Below are positions 23,062-30,003 of a stretch of 50,647 nt of DNA, piece after piece. Position 1 is the stretch's first letter. Each line of letters begins with the position of its first letter. Below the pieces are notes generated by a model, which saw only the letters and a list, made by a program, of their open reading frames with translations, was not told the origin of the DNA and did not search any database. This DNA comes from a virus: positions 1-50,647 of the IMG/VR virus record IMGVR_UViG_3300012000_000024. One strand, 5' to 3'. Position numbers and translations under genes: made by a program.

Positions 23062-23195
23062 TTACCGAATGCATTCGTTTCTTTATTAATCATCCACCGC
23101 TTTCCGCAAAGGATGCAAAACAATTCTGTATGAAGTTTTTGAGAGAATACCCTATCGATAAATACTCTTCCATTACATCTTTGACACTTCATCAT
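23007..23195 (-). CDS. Zinc ribbon protein, 62 aa
   Basis: A classic ribbon: CQRCNGRVFIDRVF at residues 4-17 and CILCGKRWMI at 27-36, giving four Cys for one zinc. A basic tail follows. It is coupled to the phosphoesterase by an ATGATGA overlap. Possibly a nucleic acid-binding protein. Confidence 0.7.
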   Translation of the reverse strand: MMKCQRCNGRVFIDRVFSQKLHTELFCILCGKRWMINKETNAFGKWLEKTDRDYAKNSSISS

Positions 23196-23992
23196 AGCGA
23201 GAATGTCTTCCCATCAACAACACATGAATAGTCTGGAGCAATATGGATCATCTGAATATGTGGATAGTCATTTACAATATGAGCAATAGCAAATCCCTTT
23301 TGCCAATCATGGTGTTGACTATACTTCATTCCTGGCCCCTTTTCATCACACATGTGACCAATTTCATATCCACGAAGGGTTTCTCCTTCTCCGCCGTTTC
23401 TAAGTTCATATGTTACCATATGTGAAGCGATTCTGTGTGAGTGACCTCTGATAAGAGATACCTGTAAATCTTCCATATCTTTACGAACTGAACCAGTTGC
23501 AGCAATGGAAATTCCGTGATGTACGTGAACGTCTCCAAATCGACGCTTAGGTAGTTCGTTATAATAGATATACTCATAACCAAGGGAGTCCAACGACCAT
23601 AGTGTTTCTGGTGTTACTTCCTTCATATAGTCAGGAAGCTTGGCATCCATATAATTGAAAATACGAACATCGTGATTACCTAATGCTGAAAACAATTGAG
23701 CATCTGGCAACATCTCACGAGTCTTAGTATAAAAATCTCTTGCACCCTTAGCTTCATGTCTCATCATGGGAACAATTAAATCTTTACTATCTGTTTTATG
23801 TAAATTCAAGAATTCGGCTGAGCGACCTTCTGTGTATTTACTGTAGCAGGCTTGATCATCGGTATCCCCAAGATAATCTACTACGTCTGGTTTAAACCAT
23901 TTCATGACTTTAAACCATAGCGCAATCATCTTATCATCCTGATAAGGGAATTGCTGATCGGATGACAACATCCATTTTAAATCGTTTGTCAT
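23192..23992 (-). CDS. Calcineurin-like metallophosphoesterase
   Basis: A 266-residue two-metal phosphoesterase. The motifs are SSDQQFPY (replacing the usual D-x-H by a D with Q), DYLGDTDD (GD), ALGNHDVRI (GNHD), VHVHHGI (H) and LIRGHSHR (GHSH). Phage members include polynucleotide or cyclic-nucleotide phosphatases; the exact substrate is unknown. It is the first gene of the replication block, directly behind a strong TTGACA promoter and a terminator-like hairpin. Confidence 0.85.
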   Translation of the reverse strand: MTNDLKWMLSSDQQFPYQDDKMIALWFKVMKWFKPDVVDYLGDTDDQACYSKYTEGRSAEFLNLHKTDSKDLIVPMMRHEAKGARDFYTKTREMLPDAQLFSALGNHDVRIFNYMDAKLPDYMKEVTPETLWSLDSLGYEYIYYNELPKRRFGDVHVHHGISIAATGSVRKDMEDLQVSLIRGHSHRIASHMVTYELRNGGEGETLRGYEIGHMCDEKGPGMKYSQHHDWQKGFAIAHIVNDYPHIQMIHIAPDYSCVVDGKTFSL

Positions 23993-24007
23993 TTAACTTC
24001 CCTGCGT

Positions 24008-24032
24008 AAAAAAGGGTCACGGAGTCGTGACC
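24008..24032 (-). terminator. Terminator or attenuator hairpin before the replication block
   Basis: A perfect 7-bp stem GGTCACG/CGTGACC (24015-24032, loop ACTC on the minus strand) followed within one base by six T residues. It lies between the structural genes and the phosphoesterase, and downstream of the promoter at 24047-24074. It therefore ends structural transcripts and may also attenuate the early promoter. Confidence 0.75.
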
Positions 24033-24046
24033 TTGGTATTATCTAA

Positions 24047-24074
24047 ATTGTAGCATATAAAATTGGCTTGTCAA
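24047..24074 (-). promoter_or_regulatory. Strong promoter of the replication block
   Basis: A perfect TTGACA (24069-24074), a 16-base spacer and TACAAT (24047-24052). This is the best -35 box in the window, suited to host RNA polymerase early in infection. Transcription would begin about 10 bases before the terminator-like hairpin. Confidence 0.75.
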
Positions 24075-24080
24075 TAGGTA

Positions 24081-24503
24081 TTATGCAATTGCTATAAAAT
24101 AAAATCTACAGTTTCCGCCGTACTTTGCATCTCCGCCAACGCATCTAACCTTACACGATGCCGAAGATTCTGTTGCAGAAACTACTTGCGGCGAATAAAT
24201 TAAAGCCTGATTTTTTCCTGAATAAGATTGAGTTAATATAATTGATTTAGGCTTAGACCCTAGGCCAGAATAATTAATTGTAAATGTGGACCATGTTCCT
24301 GTTTTTAATTCAACAATGTCAGATAGTCCAGAAATAAATTTAGGTATTGTTAGATCTGCTGCAGTAGAGGGCTCAAGGTTAATTGTGGTACCTGCAGTAG
24401 TAGTCTTTGGAATACTAGCCTGAAGCTTAGCAACTTCCTGCGCTAAAGACTGTATTACTGATGCATCAATTGGATCGCCGTCATTAAATGTAGGTATTGC
24501 CAT
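24081..24503 (-). CDS. Tail tip or fibre-like protein, 140 aa
   Basis: Starts MAIPTFNDGDPIDASVIQSL, followed by a coiled-coil (QSLAQEVAKLQASI) and a beta-rich C-terminal part with Gly, Ser and Thr (GLGSKPKSIILTQSYSG) ending in FYFIAIA. The short trimer-like coiled coil followed by beta domain is typical of small phage fibre or receptor-binding modules. It is the last gene of the structural block. Identity rests on shape and position. Confidence 0.55.
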   Translation of the reverse strand: MAIPTFNDGDPIDASVIQSLAQEVAKLQASIPKTTTAGTTINLEPSTAADLTIPKFISGLSDIVELKTGTWSTFTINYSGLGSKPKSIILTQSYSGKNQALIYSPQVVSATESSASCKVRCVGGDAKYGGNCRFYFIAIA

Positions 24504-24907
24504 TATAAGTTTTCTCCTAAATCATGTGCCAAAATTTCTTTTTCTGACACCTCAACTAATTTTGACCTATCTAAACCATATCTAATAAAAGAATCTGGAT
24601 CAACAATGTGTCTTAGTTTATTTTGTGATACTAGATACATTTTACCATCGGAGACATTCTTGATCAAAGCGCCGTCTCGAAAGCCTAATTTACCTACTAA
24701 TTTAATTCCTGATAAAGCTACCTCAGTTGCCAATACCGTAGTAAAGCACCAAGACTGGGCAGCCCTATCTGAAATCAATTTATATCTTTTGCCATCTTTT
24801 ATCCAATATGTTGCTGATTCTGTTTTTACAGCAATTCCAGAAGGAAAATTAGTTGGCGATGTTATCAAGCTTTTCTGAATAGGCTTCTGCCGCTTCAAAT
24901 TTAGCAT
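24503..24907 (-). CDS. Small tail-region protein with wall-protein-like repeat
   Basis: A 134-residue protein whose body repeats a motif of the type found in bacterial surface proteins: GIAVKTESATYWIKDGKRYKL and GALIKNVSDGKMYLVSQNK are two copies of a strand, turn, strand unit with Tyr and Lys. The C-terminal half ends with IVDPDSFIRYG and SEKEILAHDLG. The frame begins 59 bases inside the previous gene, so the true start may be later; no good ribosome site decides it. It may attach the fibre to the cell wall. Confidence 0.5.
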   Translation of the reverse strand: MLNLKRQKPIQKSLITSPTNFPSGIAVKTESATYWIKDGKRYKLISDRAAQSWCFTTVLATEVALSGIKLVGKLGFRDGALIKNVSDGKMYLVSQNKLRHIVDPDSFIRYGLDRSKLVEVSEKEILAHDLGENL

Positions 24908-25052
24908 CTTTTTCTTTCTCTTTTTGAGTTAGTTGTTCCATAGCATTAGTATAGTCTGCACGTAAAATTGCAATTTGAGTTTCATAGTTTGAAACTAATT
25001 CTCCAATACGTTGCTGTAATGCTGTAATTACTAAGTCGACTCTGTCGGCCAT
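24849..25052 (-). CDS. Coiled-coil protein, 67 aa
   Basis: Heptad-like hydrophobic spacing over nearly the entire length (VDLVITALQQRIGELV, then YETQIAILRADYTNAM). Charged, no Cys. It should form a parallel coiled coil, such as a fibre trimerisation stalk. The next gene starts inside it. Real by position and compact spacing. Confidence 0.55.
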   Translation of the reverse strand: MADRVDLVITALQQRIGELVSNYETQIAILRADYTNAMEQLTQKEKEKDAKFEAAEAYSEKLDNIAN

Positions 25053-25058
25053 TGTTTC

Positions 25059-25289
25059 CTACTCTTCTGTAGTTGAAGTCAAGGAATCTCTTTCCGTGAC
25101 AAGGGCTGCTCTTTTTGCATTTGCAGCAGCAATTCTAGTATTAATATTTGAAACCTGTGAAGCATCTGGATTTGAAGTAGAGTTTATCTCTAGCAAATCC
25201 AACTGCAGGCCATAAATTGAATAATCAACAGATTTAAGATGCTGACTTACAATGTTTAACTTTTCTTCATTTGTTAGTTCAATAGTCAT
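25059..25289 (-). CDS. Coiled-coil protein, 76 aa
   Basis: A helical protein starting MTIELTNEEKLNIVSQHLKS, with two helices joined by a Ser/Asn/Asp loop (STSNPDASQVSN). It may fold as an antiparallel helical hairpin. A strong GGGAGGAGG ribosome site and an extended -10 promoter lie just upstream. It sits between the glycosyltransferase and another coiled-coil gene. No family known. Confidence 0.55.
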   Translation of the reverse strand: MTIELTNEEKLNIVSQHLKSVDYSIYGLQLDLLEINSTSNPDASQVSNINTRIAAANAKRAALVTERDSLTSTTEE

Positions 25290-25306
25290 ATTAACCTCCT
25301 CCCATT

Positions 25307-25315
25307 ATTATACCA
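25307..25315 (-). promoter_or_regulatory. Extended -10 promoter inside the end of the glycosyltransferase gene
   Basis: Minus-strand TGGTATAAT with the -10 box at 25307-25312, spanning the stop codon of the gene before it. Transcription would start near 25300, only a few bases from the GGGAGGAGG ribosome site. The -35 is weak. Confidence 0.5.
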
Positions 25316-26213
25316 CTTGGTAGACTTTTTTCAAAGCAAAATCTATCCCAGCAAATTGTTCGTATTCAGCCAAGGTCCTTGACGAGCCTAGAGCATACTC
25401 CCCAACAATTTTATTTTCAATGATATTGGCTAATTCGTATTTTGATTTTTCATCTATATATTTAATCTCTTTAGGGAAATCTTCTCCAACCTGACGCCTT
25501 TGATTGTTTTCACCCCTAGTGCCATCATAATAAAGATGATATATATTTTGTTTTTTAGGAAGGAGTAAGTCATATCCATGAGTATACAATCTCATTGCTG
25601 TAAGTATTTCTTCTGCCCAAAAATACATATCTTTATTTGGCTTGATGGCAGCAATACCTCCATCAGAAAATATAGAGCCCCCAGAAACTGATCTAGTAAA
25701 AATATTATTATCAGGATTTGCTACTGCACGTTGATGAGGAATATAATCCCCATTTATAAAACTAAGATCTTGAATAAAATCTGTGTAAGATACATTTGTT
25801 TTATCGTTTAATATATTTAATCCATTTTCATTATATTCATAAGCTCCAGGATAGCAAGACAGTACGGGATTTAAGCCTATGTCTTTATAAAAATTATAGT
25901 TTTCAATTAATGATTTATCCCAGCCTTCTTCAAATCTAGTGTGGGAATCAATTTGTAAATAATAATCTTCTCCATTATATAATTCATTAGCTATATGCCT
26001 AGACGTTCCCTGCCCTAGATTATTTGGGGCCTCACTTATTTCTATTTTTATATTATTAAGATTTGGAATATTGATATCATTATTTCTATAATATGAAAGA
26101 TGTACCCCAAAGTTAATTTGATTTTCTCCAGAACTTTTATACATGGCGTCTCTTATTGTTCTTCCTAATTCATAGTCGTGATATGACGGTATTTGAACAA
26201 ATACTGAAGACAT
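25308..26213 (-). CDS. Glycosyltransferase, GlcNAc-transferase family (PF11397-like)
   Basis: A GT-A fold enzyme of about 301 residues. The start is set at the ATG at 26213, which shares a base with the upstream stop; another ATG lies two codons earlier. Motifs are the N-terminal FVQIPSYHDYELGRTI, YYLQIDSHTRFEEGWD (the D-x-H metal motif), FWAEEILTAMRLYTHGYDL and HLYYDGTRGENNQRR. The order fits the family of hydroxyproline or skp1 GlcNAc transferases, also found in environmental phages. It could glycosylate tail or capsid proteins. It lies within the tail tip genes, which supports a virion target. Confidence 0.8.
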   Translation of the reverse strand: MSSVFVQIPSYHDYELGRTIRDAMYKSSGENQINFGVHLSYYRNNDINIPNLNNIKIEISEAPNNLGQGTSRHIANELYNGEDYYLQIDSHTRFEEGWDKSLIENYNFYKDIGLNPVLSCYPGAYEYNENGLNILNDKTNVSYTDFIQDLSFINGDYIPHQRAVANPDNNIFTRSVSGGSIFSDGGIAAIKPNKDMYFWAEEILTAMRLYTHGYDLLLPKKQNIYHLYYDGTRGENNQRRQVGEDFPKEIKYIDEKSKYELANIIENKIVGEYALGSSRTLAEYEQFAGIDFALKKVYQVV

Positions 26214-26494
26214 TACCATTTACCTATAGGACAGGAAGCATGCTTAACTTTTGTTTTTAATGCCATAAAACAGCCACACTTTTTACACTGTTTTGTCATG
26301 TTAATTAATTCTGGGCAAGACAGGCAGATTGAATATCTTTGATCAGCCACTTCTTCTTCAGCCCTCATACTTGGGTCTAGTAAATCCCAGGGCCTAGCGT
26401 CTCTGTCTTCTTGAGGTACAGGATTTTTTGCAGCCTCTTCTAGTTCACGTTGTTTTTTTTCTTTAAACAATTCCCATTTATTTTTTTCTGTCAT
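26213..26494 (-). CDS. DUF6171-like zinc ribbon protein, 93 aa
   Basis: The C-terminal half reads CLSCPELINMTKQCKKCGCF, then a Lys-rich segment and SCPIGKW. This is a known small phage pattern (C-x2-C-PE-L...QC-x2-CGCFM...CP-GKW). The N-terminal half is charged and helical. It is coupled to the glycosyltransferase by a one-base overlap. In other environmental phages I recall the same pairing, so it may be a partner; this is inference. Confidence 0.7.
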   Translation of the reverse strand: MTEKNKWELFKEKKQRELEEAAKNPVPQEDRDARPWDLLDPSMRAEEEVADQRYSICLSCPELINMTKQCKKCGCFMALKTKVKHASCPIGKW

Positions 26495-26883
26495 TCTAAT
26501 TCTCCTGGCAATACGAACTCATTATTAATATATTTCCATCCTGGAGCAATATATTCAGCATACTTGTCTTTTTCAGTATACCCAACAACTTTAGCATCAG
26601 AAAGCAATATAGAGTATATCATCTCATCGCATGCTAAAGTCTCAATTATTTCATTATCTTTAATTAAATCTACATAAAACTCTCCATTAATTTCTGGAAT
26701 AGATCCTTCTTTAAATTCATCTATAGTTTCCATGAAATCCGCAAACCACCTATCTGTGGCCATAGTCAATACTACTTCCGAGTCAATAATAAAGGCCAGC
26801 GGCTTACCGCCTTCAATATTATTTTCTATCCTATTTTGTTTTACTCCAGGAGTAGACCAATCTATTTCGCTATATCTAATCAT
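26491..26883 (-). CDS. Hypothetical structural-region protein, 130 aa
   Basis: A beta-rich acidic protein starting MIRYSEIDWSTPGVKQNRIE. Visible are FIIDSEVVLTMATDRWFADF, YVDLIKDNEIIETLA and a C-terminal PGWKYINNEFVLPGE, which reads like the tail end of phage fibre-assembly proteins. I do not recognise a named family. A -10 box 6 bases before its ATG indicates a leaderless transcript, so this gene and the two after it can be expressed apart from the tail operon. Confidence 0.55.
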   Translation of the reverse strand: MIRYSEIDWSTPGVKQNRIENNIEGGKPLAFIIDSEVVLTMATDRWFADFMETIDEFKEGSIPEINGEFYVDLIKDNEIIETLACDEMIYSILLSDAKVVGYTEKDKYAEYIAPGWKYINNEFVLPGELE

Positions 26884-26889
26884 TTCAAT

Positions 26890-26918
26890 ATTGTATCATT
26901 TCTATAAGATTCTGTAAA
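26890..26918 (-). promoter_or_regulatory. Leaderless promoter, TTTACA-17-TACAAT
   Basis: Minus-strand TTTACA (26913-26918), a 17-base spacer and TACAAT (26890-26895), with 6 bases (ATTGAA) before the ATG at 26883. No Shine-Dalgarno sequence fits between. Confidence 0.7.
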
Positions 26919-26923
26919 GGGTA

Positions 26924-29900
26924 TTATACGTAGCATGTAGTTCTAGTTCCAGCGCTATTTGATGTAGCCGCACACTGTCCTATAGAAAAACATACAAAAT
27001 AATTGGCGCTAGTGCTATTATTAACGTCAAATGAGTTGCAGTTCCATTTTTGAGTTTTATTTACGTTAGGGCAACATGCTCCACTTGTTGTACCACTTAA
27101 AGCTCCGCTTCTCGGAGATCCGCTAGGACAACATTGAGGTGCATAATAGTAGCTTCCCATATCTTGATATACACAGGTACAAGAGGTGGTGGTAGTGGTT
27201 GTAGTAGTGGTGGTAGTACAGGCTGGGGCTAATGGGGCCGATGGATAAGTACCAGTATTATTGTATGAACAAACAATATTATAACTTCCACAAGCATAGC
27301 CAGTATCATCCTGATTACCAATATAATTTTCATCTGGAATCTGATTATTTGTATAATTAATTCTACAATACCATCTATATACTGGCGATGTATATCCGCA
27401 TCTTCCATCTGTATATTTATATTGACCATAAACGGTTGTTGGGGCACATGCAGATTCGCTATAATCATATGTACTTCCGTCCCAAACTCCGTCTACATAA
27501 ACTTTTCTTTTATAATATGTAGTTGTATAATCTCTATTTTCTAGTCCCAAACATGAATAGCTAGATGATTCATACCAATATTCACATGCGCCATATGTTG
27601 TCTGAGATAATGGCGGGGTATATGTTATTGTCTGGGTAGCCGATGTTCCAGTTTGATTTGCTCCAGAATATATAGTTAAAAGTATAGTTGCTGACGCACC
27701 AGAATAAACCCTAAATAAGCTTCCAGAGTCTGCAGTATTAGAACTTGTTTGAGTTGTTCCAGTGTCATTATAGCTTGCAACACCTGTTTGAGTTACTGTT
27801 AAATTATAAGATGCTTGATTTGTAGATGACCAGCTTACAGTAACAGTTACTAATTGTTGAGTTGCTGTTGTTGGAGCAGAACCAGTTAAATTTGTAATTG
27901 TAGGAGTAACGGCTGCAATTCTTGTTCCCTGTACGCCATTCCCAGCAGGATACCAATTACTAGTACCTGATGCATTTTTCCCTCTAACCCAATAATATCT
28001 AGTTGTACTAGAGCTTATTGTTGTATCTAAATATGGGGAAGACACACCATAAAAATCTGGAGTAGTACTATTTGTTGGAGTGTTACCTATATTAGGATTC
28101 CAATATACATCATAGCTAGTAGCATTACTTGACCCGCCAAATGTTAATTCGACTCCGTCTGTTCTATTTGTTGTTGCAGTAAGAAATGTTGGAGTAGAGG
28201 GCAAAGTTCCTATGGTAATAGATCTTTGATTTGTACCCCTAGATAGTCTTCCTTGTGGATTCCAATACAACTGAGCAGTATATGTTCCAGTATTATTATA
28301 TGTATGTGTCCAGTTTGAATATGTTGGATTATTAGTTCCTGTTGGCCACGATACTACTTCTGCAGATCCGTCTCCAAAATTCATAATATAAGATCTTGGA
28401 TATGAAGCGTACCCAGATGGATAAGATGTTGCAGAAACTCCAAATGTAACTGTGAGTGGCGATCCTCCAGATATTGGAGTAGCCGTTAAAGTTGGTAAAG
28501 TTGAAGGTGCAATTGGAATACTAGCTGCTGAACCATCAAATATATAAGCAATTCCCTGACCCATGTTTGTTACTATTCCAGAATAAAATCTTGTTGCTTT
28601 TCCTGGAGCGGTAGCACTAACTCTAAACTCAAAATAATACCTTGACTGCCCCCCACCAAAAGTTGGTCCGCTTGGCATAACAGTACTTCCATGAATTGGA
28701 ATAGATGTTTGCCATTTTACAGTAGCTGTTGTTCCAGATGTAGTTACACTATCTGGAGATAAATCAGTTGGAAAAGAAGTGCTAGAAATTGATGCACCAG
28801 TAGTATAATTTATATAAGTAATACTAGATGCTGTATCTGCATTATATATTCTCGGTTCAAAATTAAATGTAGTTCCAGATTCATAATCGGCAACTTGTGC
28901 CACTATTTCTATTAATCCATCAGAAATAATTCTTGGTGTTGATTGATTATCCATAACATATTCGCCATATCCCTCAACTCCTTTAATATCTAAACTTGTT
29001 ATTGAAGGAACTGAACCAGTTGTTCCATAATAGCTTACTGGTGCCCCGTAGTGAGCCGTGTAAGAATTTTCTAAATACAATTGAGCAATTATATATTCTC
29101 CAGAAGAAAGAGGATTAGAGCCAACTGTGTAGTTACTATATATTGTTAAAACATTTGAAGTATTTGTATCAGATGTATAAGTGGAATCATACGAACCAGC
29201 TACATAATCGTATCCAGTTTCTATATTAATTTCTTTTAATAGTGTACCGCCTGGAGACTTACTTGTATTTCTCCACCATCTTAAAACTGGAGTTCCTCCT
29301 AAATATCCTCCTGGCTTAATCCACCAACCCCAACGTATTTGAGCATTTACTTCAATTACATCAGCAACTCCAAATCCACTTGCACCAGTCAAAACTCCAC
29401 CAGATTCAGAAAGAACTGTATAGCTGACTAATGCTGGCTTTCTTTTAATAACTTTAATTGGTTGGGAATAAGCATCTAATGGTCCATCTACGTTTGTAGC
29501 AAGTAATTGATAAAATATGTAGTATCCTTCGGCAAGATCTCTGGTTGCTTGGCTTACTGTTGCAAAATCTATTGTGTCATTTCCAGTTAAACTAAATCTT
29601 TCTACCTGTCCATCAATATTATCTGAACATAGCATTCTTCTATTAGAAATAGTAATTGGAGTTGTTCCGTCGTATTGACCGTCATCTCCCCATAATTTTA
29701 AAAATGTTCCAGATGTTCCAGAATCCGTACTTGCAAATAATTGAGGACTTGTTGCTGCATACAATGGGGCTGTTCCGCTGTCTGTTCCGCTGTATCCTCC
29801 AATTCTTATTCTAATTGGATCTGATAATCTTACTGATGGAGCATTTCCTGGCCACATTTTTACCCAGCCATTTATTGTTTTTCCAAAAACTGCTGTGGCT

Positions 29901-29995
29901 GCTACCCACCCAGAGCTTACTTTAGCCCATACTTTTTTTGTAACTCTCCAGTCTGTTGAAGAACCAGTACTAGCAACTTTTGAAAAAAGACCCAT
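26924..29995 (-). CDS. Large tail protein with PKD/Fn3 domains and Cys-rich end
   Basis: A 1023-residue beta-rich protein. After a short N-terminal part (KVWAKVSSGWVAATAVFGKT, with several Trp, typical of proteins beginning in the baseplate) follow about eight Ig-like domains: PKD-like (YIMNFGDGSAEVVSWP) near residue 545 and Fn3-like units (TPTFLTATTNRTDGVELTF and others). The last 170 residues carry many Cys and a run of ten Thr between Cys residues, which may be a disulfide-rich tip on a stalk. This suggests a side fibre or adhesin that binds cell-surface glycans. No enzyme motif is visible. Confidence 0.7.
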   Translation of the reverse strand: MGLFSKVASTGSSTDWRVTKKVWAKVSSGWVAATAVFGKTINGWVKMWPGNAPSVRLSDPIRIRIGGYSGTDSGTAPLYAATSPQLFASTDSGTSGTFLKLWGDDGQYDGTTPITISNRRMLCSDNIDGQVERFSLTGNDTIDFATVSQATRDLAEGYYIFYQLLATNVDGPLDAYSQPIKVIKRKPALVSYTVLSESGGVLTGASGFGVADVIEVNAQIRWGWWIKPGGYLGGTPVLRWWRNTSKSPGGTLLKEINIETGYDYVAGSYDSTYTSDTNTSNVLTIYSNYTVGSNPLSSGEYIIAQLYLENSYTAHYGAPVSYYGTTGSVPSITSLDIKGVEGYGEYVMDNQSTPRIISDGLIEIVAQVADYESGTTFNFEPRIYNADTASSITYINYTTGASISSTSFPTDLSPDSVTTSGTTATVKWQTSIPIHGSTVMPSGPTFGGGQSRYYFEFRVSATAPGKATRFYSGIVTNMGQGIAYIFDGSAASIPIAPSTLPTLTATPISGGSPLTVTFGVSATSYPSGYASYPRSYIMNFGDGSAEVVSWPTGTNNPTYSNWTHTYNNTGTYTAQLYWNPQGRLSRGTNQRSITIGTLPSTPTFLTATTNRTDGVELTFGGSSNATSYDVYWNPNIGNTPTNSTTPDFYGVSSPYLDTTISSSTTRYYWVRGKNASGTSNWYPAGNGVQGTRIAAVTPTITNLTGSAPTTATQQLVTVTVSWSSTNQASYNLTVTQTGVASYNDTGTTQTSSNTADSGSLFRVYSGASATILLTIYSGANQTGTSATQTITYTPPLSQTTYGACEYWYESSSYSCLGLENRDYTTTYYKRKVYVDGVWDGSTYDYSESACAPTTVYGQYKYTDGRCGYTSPVYRWYCRINYTNNQIPDENYIGNQDDTGYACGSYNIVCSYNNTGTYPSAPLAPACTTTTTTTTTTTSCTCVYQDMGSYYYAPQCCPSGSPRSGALSGTTSGACCPNVNKTQKWNCNSFDVNNSTSANYFVCFSIGQCAATSNSAGTRTTCYV

Positions 29996-30003
29996 TTATT
30001 TTC

